64,000 bases of DNA from Fidelibacterota bacterium (GTDB taxonomy: Bacteria > Fidelibacterota > UBA8477 > JABMPR01), in the NCBI GenBank assembly GCA_016845065.1, contig JAERTG010000130.1, forward strand, positions 1 through 64,000, written 5' to 3'. This document shows positions 49,248 to 59,619 of the stretch, one piece after another. The position numbers were made by a program, and so were the translations under genes. The stretch's first letter is position 1; each line of letters starts with the position of its first letter. Below the pieces are notes generated by a model, which was given only the letters and a program-made list of their open reading frames with translations, did no database searches and was not told the origin of the DNA.

Positions 49248-51011
49248 CTATTTAATGGTTACCTGGAAAGTGAGAGTGTGTTCATCTGCAGCACCGCCGT
49301 CAGCGTCCATGCTACTGAAGGTCCACACAACTGAACTACCGGTAAAAGCGGCTCCATCAGCGTCATCATCATCATCGACCGTTGGATCGCCTGTACCATC
49401 GATAGTCATGGTATCAAGTACATATGCGGTGTTTACTAAATCGAGAGCATCAGAAACAACCACATTTGTTGCAATACCGGTACCACTGTTGGTAACAACG
49501 ATGGTGTAGGTCAGAGTATCTCCTGGTGCAGCAGAATTCGCATCACCACTGAAATATTCTGTCCCATCATGTGTCACTGATTTAAGTAGTGACAGAACTG
49601 GGGCAGTACATGTTGTTGAGTTTGTAGCACTATCAGAAACACTAGCAAGTCCCTGTGAAGTAGCTACAATGATACTTGCGTCAGCTGCAGTATCAGCAGT
49701 TGGAACAGGAATGGTACCAATTGCTATATAGTCTTCTGACTGACCAGCAGTGAGGGTTGCAGTAAATGTGATTGCACCCACAGCTTTTTCAGACGGGCTA
49801 AGTGAACCATCACCATTACCATCAACATAATAGACCCATGTTACATAATCAGTGGTATCACTGAAATTGAAAGCATCGTTTCCATTACCATCATTGGTAA
49901 CTGTAAAGTCATATACCAGTGTATCTCCAGGATCGCCAGTATATGCAGGTCCGTTTACACCACCCGCGACGAGCGAAACAGCATAGGTCTGCTCAACTTC
50001 AATGTTTCCATCGAAATCACCAGTTGGATCAGGATTCTCTACAGGATATTCAGTTCCACCTTCATTCTCATATGTGAAAGAAGGATTGTTAGCAGGGAAT
50101 GACACAACATCAACCGGAGTAAGGCCACCGTCTAGAACAGCGTCAAACTGCACACAGATCGTTGCAGCACTCACCAGATCTCCCAAGAACAATTCTAGAG
50201 TGTCACCACGGAAATGGTAGTCTCCGTAAGGTGCAGATGTAGCAATTGTCAGGAAGTTGTTTCCACCATCGATACTCACGGAATTTACATCCAGAGTTGT
50301 GTTGGTAGGCATGACAGTCCTAAAGATAGGATTGTAAGCAGTTGCTGATCCATCGTTGGTAAAACAGGACTCAAAGGTTACCGATTCCCCTGCTTCAGGA
50401 GTTGGGTTACCAATGATGTCAGTGGTACCATTAACTGCTGCAGCCTGGATAGTTGTAACCAACAGAATTGTGTCTTTGGATGCGATGTTGAAATCTGAGG
50501 TAGCTATCAGAGTAACGGTATGCTCGTCACCGCCAGCACCACCATCCACATCTGTCACCTTAATCAAGAGATTATAGGTTTCAGTGTAAGTCAGTGAGCT
50601 GGTTTGAGATACAATAGCATCACCATCTCCAGGTACGATTGTTCCTGTACCGTTGACATCATGGTAGATTTCTACGTTGTATGTACCGCCACTTGGAACG
50701 ACTGCTCCAGTAGCAACCAGGGTGAAGAAATCATCACCGTTACCACTATTGTCAACTGTGACAGGGTACAAGTAGGAAGCCATTGACTGGATGGACTGTG
50801 CTTGATCAGCACCAAGACCAACACCAGCAATTTGACTCACTGTGGTTTGGACAACAAGTGACTGGACCTGTGCCATTGGATTACCATTGGCGTCCTCGTA
50901 GTTACCTATTGCCTGGTTCGAGATAATAGTGCCTTCTTCTGTGATGGCACTGGCTGTAGCTACAAGTCCCATCAGGACAAGAGCGACGATTAAGAAGCGT
51001 GTAGGTTTCAT
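49248..51011 (-). CDS. DUF11-repeat secreted surface protein
   Basis: Start at 51011 supported by the AAAGGAGGG ribosome site and signal peptide MKPTRFLIVALVLMGLVATASA; SLLKSVTHDGTEYFSGDANSAAPGDTLTYTIVVTNSGTGIATNVVVSDAL. Confidence 0.8.
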   Translation of the reverse strand: MKPTRFLIVALVLMGLVATASAITEEGTIISNQAIGNYEDANGNPMAQVQSLVVQTTVSQIAGVGLGADQAQSIQSMASYLYPVTVDNSGNGDDFFTLVATGAVVPSGGTYNVEIYHDVNGTGTIVPGDGDAIVSQTSSLTYTETYNLLIKVTDVDGGAGGDEHTVTLIATSDFNIASKDTILLVTTIQAAAVNGTTDIIGNPTPEAGESVTFESCFTNDGSATAYNPIFRTVMPTNTTLDVNSVSIDGGNNFLTIATSAPYGDYHFRGDTLELFLGDLVSAATICVQFDAVLDGGLTPVDVVSFPANNPSFTYENEGGTEYPVENPDPTGDFDGNIEVEQTYAVSLVAGGVNGPAYTGDPGDTLVYDFTVTNDGNGNDAFNFSDTTDYVTWVYYVDGNGDGSLSPSEKAVGAITFTATLTAGQSEDYIAIGTIPVPTADTAADASIIVATSQGLASVSDSATNSTTCTAPVLSLLKSVTHDGTEYFSGDANSAAPGDTLTYTIVVTNSGTGIATNVVVSDALDLVNTAYVLDTMTIDGTGDPTVDDDDDADGAAFTGSSVVWTFSSMDADGGAADEHTLTFQVTIK

Positions 51012-51097
51012 TTCAAACCCTCCTTTTGTTAGCTTCTGTTTGTGATTGATACTTTTGGATTCCATGTTGGAATCACTTTTCAAATTTTTTGTTAAAC

Positions 51098-51592
51098 TCA
51101 TTTGTTCACCTCAACGAGAAATTCCATAGTTGCAATCTCACCGGGGGCGAGATTTTTTGAGATGTTCCACTTGATATGACTGATCATATCTGGTGTTGCT
51201 TCGCGCTTGACCAGAATTCCTTTTGAATTCCTCACGGTGTAGTGTGGAGGCCATGCCATATATGTGTTGCCCTGATTCATGGAAAAGGTGATCTCAGTAT
51301 TTTCACCCTGTGCGCTGTTGGGCACATAAGTCACTCCAGCTGGGATCGGATCGATGATCTCAGGATTATGCATCTGCCCATCTCCAACATTCGATGCCGT
51401 GAGGACGTAGCGTAGTGTGTCTCCGGGAACGTAACTGAGCAGAGATGCATCTTTCTTTTCTGCTGCAGTCAAGTTGACTTTTTGATCATCAATATGGATA
51501 TCCAGTTTTGGAGTACCCTGACCCATAACTACAGAAAGACACACAATAGCACATATTGCGTATTTTGTAATATTGCCTAACACATCTTTCAT
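51098..51592 (-). CDS. Small DUF11-domain secreted protein
   Basis: Signal peptide MKDVLGNITKYAICAIVCLSVVMGQG; YVPGDTLRYVLTASNVGDGQMHNPEIIDPIPAGVTYV. Start chosen at 51592, since 51949 would place the signal peptide internally. Confidence 0.7.
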   Translation of the reverse strand: MKDVLGNITKYAICAIVCLSVVMGQGTPKLDIHIDDQKVNLTAAEKKDASLLSYVPGDTLRYVLTASNVGDGQMHNPEIIDPIPAGVTYVPNSAQGENTEITFSMNQGNTYMAWPPHYTVRNSKGILVKREATPDMISHIKWNISKNLAPGEIATMEFLVEVNK

Positions 51593-53474
51593 TTCTCTCT
51601 CCTTCAACTCGATTTGCTTAACCACCAGATTGCTCGTCATATCGTTTCTCGATGATGAGTTTTGAGCGGATCTGCCACCCACTTTTGATGTGAGAATTGT
51701 CACAGGAAATGTGGATCGATTCATCTGAGCCATGTGATTGTAAATCGAATTTTTTCTAATTTTCCAAGCCCCTACTGAACTGCCGCCCCCAGCAATTTTT
51801 ACAGCGATTGAGATCTCGGATGATTTCAACCAATGCGATTTTTGTGAGACAAATTTTCTCTCTCTCGATGATTGGCTACTGTATGTTTCGTTTCTCATTC
51901 TCATAGTCTCTTCCTTATATAAGTCAAATGACATGCCACCATAAAACACACCACTTATCTTATTGTTTTTTAATCATTTATGGCGTTTTTTCTATCCATA
52001 TTTTTAGAGCAGTGGGAAAGAGTGTCACAATTTTTTGACAAAAGATGTCACATTTTGCATATTTTTGTTACAACATCTAAAATTGTGGTAATAAGTTGCA
52101 CTTCTGATTTGAGTGACTTTCGGACCTTGCTAAGCAACGATTACCTTAAATTATTCCACAGATCATGCTTCACATTTAGCACAGACTTCCATTACACTTA
52201 ACAATTTTACGAGAGGAGAAATTTGCCCATAATTCCATTTTTCGAGTTGATAAAATGAGCAGATATGGCACACCCATTTTCACTGATGTGATATATTATA
52301 TACCTGCGGGTTATCCAGAATTTTTGATATTTATCGAAATTGGATTGGGGAAAAAACGTGTTTACTGGTTTGCAATCGTATTCATTTTATAGCACATCAT
52401 CACATGCTTTTCATATTAGTTGCCACTAACATCTTTGTCTTTATCAACATCTCCCCACCGATACAGATCAAAATTGATGAGTTTTATTATCATTTATACC
52501 CGATTCTACAGAAAATCCGGAACACATTGTGGTTGATTGCTTCCAACCCGCTGCAAAAAAAGTTATATCCCTGTCAAAAAGGTAACAAATGGTGTACAGA
52601 ACCATTTTCCAGTGAAACTCATCACACGTTGCATTTATTTTCACCATCATGATTAGGTGCAATCCATTTCATTTTGCCGCGTCAAATAAATTCCGAACTT
52701 GATCAACTAAGCAATCAACACTTACAATATTCTTTATATTGCAGTATATTTATTGTACACATTTTTCGGATATTGTATCAATATTTTAAGTGCTATAAGA
52801 AACATGTGCTATTGTGCAATTATGGTCAGTAATTCTCATGCACTAACCACTCCCTTTTCATCCTCATCCACAATTTCTACTTCAATCTGAGGTTCGCTAT
52901 CTCGTTATGAGAAAATCTAGCAATTCAGTTAGAATGTGATACTATAAGTCATCTATTATTGTGCTTTCTTAATAGAAATCAAGACTCACCACCCATTCCG
53001 CTTCAGAATCAGGTCCCGTAATCCATCTATCATTAAATCATATCTCTCTTCTATTTCCTATTGTCCTGATCGAAGCAGTTCCAGTCTTTTCAGTCAGGAT
53101 CCCATTTCTCAAATATGCTGAAGGATTGCTTTATTTAGATATATCAATATGATATTACATTATATCTAAACGTGATTTTTACCAACTCATATTTTTGACC
53201 ATTAAGACTTCTAACATCATATAATACACTATGTAAGCTGCTGTTATTCCAGCTTGGCATATCTATTGAGTGTAACAAGGGACTAGATGGCGCTACAAAA
53301 GCAATGAGGGAATAGATGATTATTGTGGTGATAGGAAGGAGTAAACCGGTGATGAGTTTCAGAGCACACTCACCATATCCTCCCTTTCAATTTCATTCCT
53401 CCCAAACCGCTTTTGAAATGGCTTCCTGAAAACTTAGTCAGATTTTATCGCATCGGATAATCTCCACTGACTTG

Positions 53475-53514
53475 CCCCCTTGTTGATTCCCTGTCTTCAA
53501 GGGGGTTTTCTTTT
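53475..53514 (+). terminator. Orphan Rho-independent terminator upstream of pgi
   Basis: CCCCCTT-gttgattccctgtctt-caAGGGGG followed by TTTTCTTTT; no CDS upstream on this strand for >1 kb. Confidence 0.65.
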
Positions 53515-53599
53515 GTATAACCAAGTTTATTGTTCAACTCTCAAACACTCCATATATATTGAGAAGTAATTTATTTTTTATTTACAGAGGATACATCTC

Positions 53600-55180
53600 A
53601 TGGCCAAATTACCCGCATTGCAAAACTATTCTGATCAACTATATACCAATACCGCCCTTAATCTCTTCCTTGATCTGAACGAAGCCCATCTCGCAGAGGA
53701 TTCACTGACCAACCTCGAACCTGACATGTTGCTCGCTTTTGAGGAAATGGAAAAGCTTGAAAACGGTGCTATTGCTAATCCCGATGAAAACCGAACCGTG
53801 GGTCACTATTGGTTACGAAACCCCTCAGTATCTCCACATGCTGACATTCGCCAGCAAATTGAAGAGACACTTACTAGCATCAAATCTTTTGCAGCCGCAG
53901 TGCATCAGGGTCAATTACTCACACCGCAAGGAACACCATTTACCAATATCCTATTAATAGGTATAGGTGGGTCTGCCCTGGGACCCCAATTCATTGCTGA
54001 TGCCCTGGATCCAAAGACCAGTATGAAGATACAATTTTTAGACAACACTGACCCTGATGGCATTGATCGTGTCCTTTCCGGTTTGACCGATGTCCTATCC
54101 GAAACTCTTGTTATTGTCATCTCAAAATCTGGAGGTACAGCAGAAACCCGGAATGGGATGCTGGAAACCCAGCATCTTTTCATAGATCGTGGGTTGGAAT
54201 TTGGAAGACAGGCAGTTGCTATAACAGGACAGGATAGTCAGCTATATAAGCTTGCTTCCGAGGACAACTGGTTATCCATTTTTCCCATGTGGGATTGGGT
54301 TGGTGGTCGGACCTCAGTGATGTCTGCTGTTGGCCTCCTCCCTGCTGCCCTGCTGGATATCGAGATTGAACATCTCCTGGATGGGGCAGCCACCATGGAT
54401 GAAGCGACGCGGTCCCGAGACATTTCAAATAATCCTGCTGCCCTCCTGGCTCAAGCCTGGTTCATCCTTGGTGAAGGCATGGGAAGTAAGGATATGGTTG
54501 TCTTACCATATAAGGACAGGCTACTTCTCTTTAGCAGGTACCTTCAACAACTCATCATGGAATCTCTGGGGAAACGCCTGGATACTCGGGGCAATGTTGT
54601 ACACCAGGGAATTGCTGTTTATGGCAACAAGGGGTCAACAGATCAGCATGCCTATGTTCAACAATTACGTGATGGGCTGAACAATTTTTTCGTGACCTTT
54701 ATTGAAGTTCTTGCTGATCGTACAGGCCCCTCGATCCTGGTAGACGGACAAAACAGCAGCGGTGACTATCTATTTGGTTTTTATAAAGGTACTCAAACAG
54801 CTCTCAGCAGTAGTGACCGTCAATCCATCACCATCACCATCCCCGATGTATCTCCTCGAAGCATAGGTGCTCTCATTGCCCTCTATGAACGGGCAGTGGG
54901 TCTATATGCTACACTGATAAACATAAATGCGTATCACCAACCAGGTGTGGAGGCTGGGAAAAAAGCCGCTGGTAACGTTCTTGAAATTAAAAACTCCCTC
55001 CTGGAATTGCTAAATGGCAGCGATGAATACCTATCCATTGAGGATATCTGTGAAAAACTGTCCCTGGTCGGTCAGGAAGTGCTCATCTACCATATCATCC
55101 GTCATCACGCTGCTAACCACAAGCTTGAGTTCGAAGGCTCAATGAGTGAACCAAGAAGCTTGAGAGTGAAACTCAGTTGA
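53600..55180 (+). CDS. pgi: Glucose-6-phosphate isomerase
   Basis: LLIGIGGSALGPQF; VISKSGGTAETRN; WDWVGGRTSVMSAVGLLPAAL. Confidence 0.93.
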   Translation: MAKLPALQNYSDQLYTNTALNLFLDLNEAHLAEDSLTNLEPDMLLAFEEMEKLENGAIANPDENRTVGHYWLRNPSVSPHADIRQQIEETLTSIKSFAAAVHQGQLLTPQGTPFTNILLIGIGGSALGPQFIADALDPKTSMKIQFLDNTDPDGIDRVLSGLTDVLSETLVIVISKSGGTAETRNGMLETQHLFIDRGLEFGRQAVAITGQDSQLYKLASEDNWLSIFPMWDWVGGRTSVMSAVGLLPAALLDIEIEHLLDGAATMDEATRSRDISNNPAALLAQAWFILGEGMGSKDMVVLPYKDRLLLFSRYLQQLIMESLGKRLDTRGNVVHQGIAVYGNKGSTDQHAYVQQLRDGLNNFFVTFIEVLADRTGPSILVDGQNSSGDYLFGFYKGTQTALSSSDRQSITITIPDVSPRSIGALIALYERAVGLYATLININAYHQPGVEAGKKAAGNVLEIKNSLLELLNGSDEYLSIEDICEKLSLVGQEVLIYHIIRHHAANHKLEFEGSMSEPRSLRVKLS

Positions 55181-55239
55181 TCTCAGGTTCAATCCTGCCA
55201 ACTTTGTCACCATCCAACAGCCCGAGCTTCGCTTAAATC

Positions 55240-55683
55240 ATGGCAGGCTGGCTAATTGTATCATCAAAGCAGAACCTGGAAATTACATCCAGACTCCATT
55301 TCACACAGCAAGGTCTGAAAAAACGCCATCGCAAAAAAGCGCATGAAGTTGAACCAGGAGATATCTTCTTCTATTATATCACTGGAGATCAGAAGTTAGC
55401 AGCAGCGGTGAAACTAGTGTCCTTCGTGAATGAAGCCTCTGATAAAATCTGGGTTAATCTTGGTAAAGACCCTGATGAGTGTTATCCATGGAGATTTCAA
55501 ATTGCTCCACTTCTCATCCTCCCGGAAGCGAAGTGGCTAAACATGTCTGAATTCTCAGAAAAACTTTTACACTTTAGAAAATGGCCAGCAAAAAACTGGC
55601 GATTGGGATTGCAGGGTCAGATTCATGCTCTCCGTGATGAAGATACTCAACTTTTACTCCAGGCTTTGCAGACTGAACAATAA
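55240..55683 (+). CDS. EVE/PUA-like domain protein
   Basis: MAGWLIVSSKQNLEIT...HEVEPGDIFFYYITGDQKLAAAVKLVS...YPWRFQIAPLLIL. Confidence 0.6.
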   Translation: MAGWLIVSSKQNLEITSRLHFTQQGLKKRHRKKAHEVEPGDIFFYYITGDQKLAAAVKLVSFVNEASDKIWVNLGKDPDECYPWRFQIAPLLILPEAKWLNMSEFSEKLLHFRKWPAKNWRLGLQGQIHALRDEDTQLLLQALQTEQ

Positions 55684-55844
55684 TTTTTTTGGATCGGCCA
55701 GCATAACTGAGTTCGGTTCAATATTTGCATCGAGTCAGACAAATTAATCAAACAATTCTCCACTCATTTTTTTGGGGTGGACTTTCATTTGATAAATGAC
55801 AAGAGTCTGGCTAGATTAGTTCTAATCAACCAAAGGAATCTATC

Positions 55845-56330
55845 ATGACTTTCAACCTAGAAGCAAAAAAACATACATTGCGTCTGTTCCACCATAATGT
55901 CGCCATCATTTCCTCAGGAAAGGGTGAAAATGCAGTAGGAGCAACAGTTACCTGGTTTACCCAGAGCAGTTTTGAACCACCCCTGGTAACCATGGCAGTC
56001 AAAGCAGACAGTCGGTTATATGAAGCTATCAGTAGCAACAAAAATCTTGTCATTAGTCTGGTGACTAAGGATGATAAAGATCTGGCTGGTGCGTTTTTCA
56101 AACCAGGTGCATGGGACAATGACACATTCGGAGGATTTCCGGCAAAACCCCACGAATTAGGTGGCGCCATATTAGAATCAAGTCCAGCCTGGGTTGCTTG
56201 TGAGGTTAAAACTATTGTTGAAGAGGGAGATCATCATGTCATTGTCTCCCAGGTAGTGGACTCAGGTATTCATAGAGAAGAAGATCAAGCCATGTGTCTC
56301 TCAGAGACAGGCTGGCATTACGGAGGATAA
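55845..56330 (+). CDS. Flavin reductase-like FMN-binding protein
   Basis: GENAVGATVTWFTQSSFEPPLVTMAVKADSRLYEAI; HVIVSQVVDSG. Confidence 0.85.
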   Translation: MTFNLEAKKHTLRLFHHNVAIISSGKGENAVGATVTWFTQSSFEPPLVTMAVKADSRLYEAISSNKNLVISLVTKDDKDLAGAFFKPGAWDNDTFGGFPAKPHELGGAILESSPAWVACEVKTIVEEGDHHVIVSQVVDSGIHREEDQAMCLSETGWHYGG

Positions 56331-56335
56331 TTTTC

Positions 56336-58348
56336 ATGCTAACAGGTTGGGAAAAAGCGGTATTTATACTTGTCTTACTAGGATCACTTGGGGCTACCCG
56401 CACCACTTTCGGTAACATGTTCAAAATTATTGGGAGAGGGGCCAAACCTATCGATTGGCCTGCGATATTCAAACGCATTCCCGCAGGTATATTCGCCTTT
56501 CTTGGCAAACCACTTTTTAAAACCCGACCCATCGCAACTATTGTCCATACCGGCGTCTCCTGGGGATTTATCCTCTACATGCTGGTAAATCTGATTGATA
56601 TTATGTATGGGATGATCAGCGGCTTTCATTTCCTCCCCGACTCCTTTGTTGGGAACATCTATCGTCTTTTTGTCGATATTTTCAGCGTAATCGTACTTCT
56701 GGGTATTGTTTATTTTCTATTCAGACGTTTTATCCAGAATGACCCTGCTCTGCACATCAATCAAACAGTTATGCTCCATGAAAAAGCAAGAAAGGGAGTT
56801 TTCAATGACTCTGCGCTGGTAGCATTTTTCATCTTTTTCCATGTTGGCTTTCGGCTGGTCGGTGCATCATTTGAAATTGCCCAGGCTGGTGGTGATGTTT
56901 ATCAACCAGCGGCGTCAGCCCTGGCATCCCTCTGGGCTGGATTCAATCCTGGGACCCTGGTATTCAGCGAACATGTAGCCTGGTGGTTAGCTATAGGCCT
57001 CATCCTTGCCTTCATTCCCTACTTCCCAACGACCAAGCATGCTCACCTCTTCATGGGCCCGCTTAACCATATGATCACGGACAATGAGCACACCTCAGCA
57101 TCCTTTGAAACGATAGATTTTGAGGACGAATCCCTTGAGCAATATGGAGCCGCCCTTCTCGAGCATTTGCCACAGAAAAATATCCTCGATGCTTACGCCT
57201 GCATCATGTGTAATCGGTGTCAGGATGCTTGCCCGGCTTATATCACAGGGAAACCACTTTCCCCATCAGCCATTGAAGTTAATAAACGCTATTACATTAG
57301 GGATCATGTCACCGACCTGGCTACGGGTGTGGAAACAAATGATCGTCTCGCTGACTGGATGCTTTCTGAGGACGCAATCTGGGCATGTACCAGCTGTGGT
57401 TATTGTGTAGAGGTTTGTCCAGTGGCCAATGAACCCATGGTCGACATTTTACGAGCTCGCCAGGACCTGGTGATGATGGAGAGTAAATTTCCCAAGGAGG
57501 CAGTCACAACATTTAAAAACCTTGAAGTAAACGGCAATCCCTGGGGTCAGTCTGCCCAGGACCGTGAAAAATGGATGGATGATATCAAGGTTCCCAAAAT
57601 GCGGGATAAGGGTAAGGCAGAATATCTCTACTGGGTTGGATGTGCAGGTGCCTACGATGCACGAGGTCAGGAAGTTTCCCAATCGATGGTAAAGTTGTTG
57701 AATCATGCCAATGTAGATTATGCTGTGCTGGGAACAGAAGAAACCTGTACCGGTGATTCAGCACGACGCCTGGGAAATGAATATTTGTTTCAGATGATGG
57801 CCCAGGAAAATCTTGACACCTTCGAAAAATATGATGTTACTAAAATCATCACTCAATGCCCACATTGCTTAAATACCCTTAAAAATGATTACAAAGCTCT
57901 AGGTAAGCGTTACGAAGTAATTCATCATGCAGAGTTTCTCGCCGAACTTGTGGACCAGGGAAAACTAAGTCCTTCGAAAGCCAGTAGTGCTAACATCGCC
58001 TTTCATGACTCCTGTTATCTTGGTAGGCATAATGATATCTATGATGCACCTCGGGATGTGATCAAGGCAATCCCTGGTGTGAAATTGGATGAGTTTCCAC
58101 GGTCGAAGAATGAAGGACTATGTTGTGGTGCTGGTGGTGGCCGCATGTGGTTGGAAGAGACACTGGGAGACAAAACCATCAATGTTGAACGCATGGAGGA
58201 TGTGAAAGCCATCAATCCAGACGAAGTGGCTACAGCCTGTCCATTCTGTGCAACCATGATTAATGATGGTATCAAGGCCGAAGCCTTGGATACAAAAACT
58301 TCTAGTAAGGATATTGCACAATATCTACTTGAGTCTATCGCAGAATAG
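56336..58348 (+). CDS. Membrane Fe-S oxidoreductase, HdrD/GlpC-like with two CCG domains
   Basis: 4Fe-4S motifs CIMCNRCQDACP and CTSCGYCVEVCP; CPHCLNTLKNDY; CCGAGGGRMW; N-terminal TM region. Confidence 0.88.
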   Translation: MLTGWEKAVFILVLLGSLGATRTTFGNMFKIIGRGAKPIDWPAIFKRIPAGIFAFLGKPLFKTRPIATIVHTGVSWGFILYMLVNLIDIMYGMISGFHFLPDSFVGNIYRLFVDIFSVIVLLGIVYFLFRRFIQNDPALHINQTVMLHEKARKGVFNDSALVAFFIFFHVGFRLVGASFEIAQAGGDVYQPAASALASLWAGFNPGTLVFSEHVAWWLAIGLILAFIPYFPTTKHAHLFMGPLNHMITDNEHTSASFETIDFEDESLEQYGAALLEHLPQKNILDAYACIMCNRCQDACPAYITGKPLSPSAIEVNKRYYIRDHVTDLATGVETNDRLADWMLSEDAIWACTSCGYCVEVCPVANEPMVDILRARQDLVMMESKFPKEAVTTFKNLEVNGNPWGQSAQDREKWMDDIKVPKMRDKGKAEYLYWVGCAGAYDARGQEVSQSMVKLLNHANVDYAVLGTEETCTGDSARRLGNEYLFQMMAQENLDTFEKYDVTKIITQCPHCLNTLKNDYKALGKRYEVIHHAEFLAELVDQGKLSPSKASSANIAFHDSCYLGRHNDIYDAPRDVIKAIPGVKLDEFPRSKNEGLCCGAGGGRMWLEETLGDKTINVERMEDVKAINPDEVATACPFCATMINDGIKAEALDTKTSSKDIAQYLLESIAE

Positions 58349-58359
58349 CCACGACCATT

Positions 58360-59505
58360 ATGAGCAGTTCAGGTGCTTTGATTTATATCGGAGCACCTTT
58401 TTTTATCCAGAAAAAGCATTTCCATTCAATCCTAACCGGTTTAGACTCATTCATGATTCATCATGCAAATAATCCCCGTTGGATGGACTGGACATGGCAA
58501 CATGCCCACAGTTGCAAAGATGTGGCAACTCTCAGAGAATGGTTAGCAAGTACGGGGACCGAATTTCATATTCCTGGCCACCAGTTTAATGAAATCACGT
58601 CTAGTTACCGAATGGGAATTACACCCTACTATTTTGGTTTGATTAAGCAGTATGATAATACTGATCCAATTTATCGGCAAATAGTTCCCTCGCCTGATGA
58701 ACTAAAAATTTTACCTGAGGAGCTCGAAGATCCTATCGGGGATGAGAATCCCGCTCGCGGATCGCGGCCGTTGAAAGCCCTCATCCATCGTTATACCAAT
58801 CGAGTTTTACTTATACCAACGGCCCAGTGCGCTGTGTACTGCAGATTCTGTTTTAGAAAGCGACTGGTTGGAGATACGGCGCACAACGCCCGTGAGGAGG
58901 ATCTCCAAAAAGCCTATGAATACATCCTATCCCATCCAGAAATTGAGGAAGTCATCCTCACGGGCGGCGATCCGCTCACTCTGGGAGATCAAGCACTACG
59001 AAACATCCTGAAAGCCCTTGATAATATTCCACATTTACGCATAATCAGAATACATACGAGACTCCCTGTGGTCAATCCGTTCAGGCTCACACCTGGATTG
59101 GGGAATATCATCACCTCTATACAGAAACCGGTTTGGATTTCAGCCCATTTTAATCATGTGGCGGAAATTACTGAGACCGCTCACCAACACATCTTGGGCT
59201 GGGTTTCCATGGGTATTCCGTTTTTAAATCAAAGCGTCCTTCTGAAGGGTGTAAATGATTCTGTTGAAGCGCTGAAGGAGTTGTTCATTTCTCTGATAGA
59301 GATGAAAGTAAAACCGTATTACCTACACCAGGCTGACATGGTTCAGGGTACCAGCCACCTACGCGTGCCACAGCAGCATGGACTGGAGCTACTCCGAAAA
59401 CTTCAGGGTGAACTTCCAGGATATGCCCTTCCCCACTATGTTTTGGACAATTCTGATGGCTCTGGAAAAATCCCGCTTCAGAACCAGTGGGTCACTACCA
59501 TATAA
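58360..59505 (+). CDS. KamA/EpmB-family radical SAM aminomutase
   Basis: CAVYCRFCFRKR radical SAM motif; EVILTGGDPLTL; ITPYYFGLIKQYDNTDPIYRQIVPSPDEL. Alternative start at 58453. Confidence 0.88.
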   Translation: MSSSGALIYIGAPFFIQKKHFHSILTGLDSFMIHHANNPRWMDWTWQHAHSCKDVATLREWLASTGTEFHIPGHQFNEITSSYRMGITPYYFGLIKQYDNTDPIYRQIVPSPDELKILPEELEDPIGDENPARGSRPLKALIHRYTNRVLLIPTAQCAVYCRFCFRKRLVGDTAHNAREEDLQKAYEYILSHPEIEEVILTGGDPLTLGDQALRNILKALDNIPHLRIIRIHTRLPVVNPFRLTPGLGNIITSIQKPVWISAHFNHVAEITETAHQHILGWVSMGIPFLNQSVLLKGVNDSVEALKELFISLIEMKVKPYYLHQADMVQGTSHLRVPQQHGLELLRKLQGELPGYALPHYVLDNSDGSGKIPLQNQWVTTI

Positions 59506-59619
59506 AAGTTACAAATAACAACTATTACAATATTGATATCGTAAAGCCCACAACGGAGAATGGGCTTGATTCCCAGTGAATAATATTAAATTATCAGACA
59601 TTAACAATAGGAGGAAAAT

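Noticed and set aside
51592-51949. Canonical cyclic-di-GMP or cobalamin riboswitch in the DUF11 leader
   Set aside because: G-rich segments looked suggestive, but I could not find the conserved core motifs of those classes.
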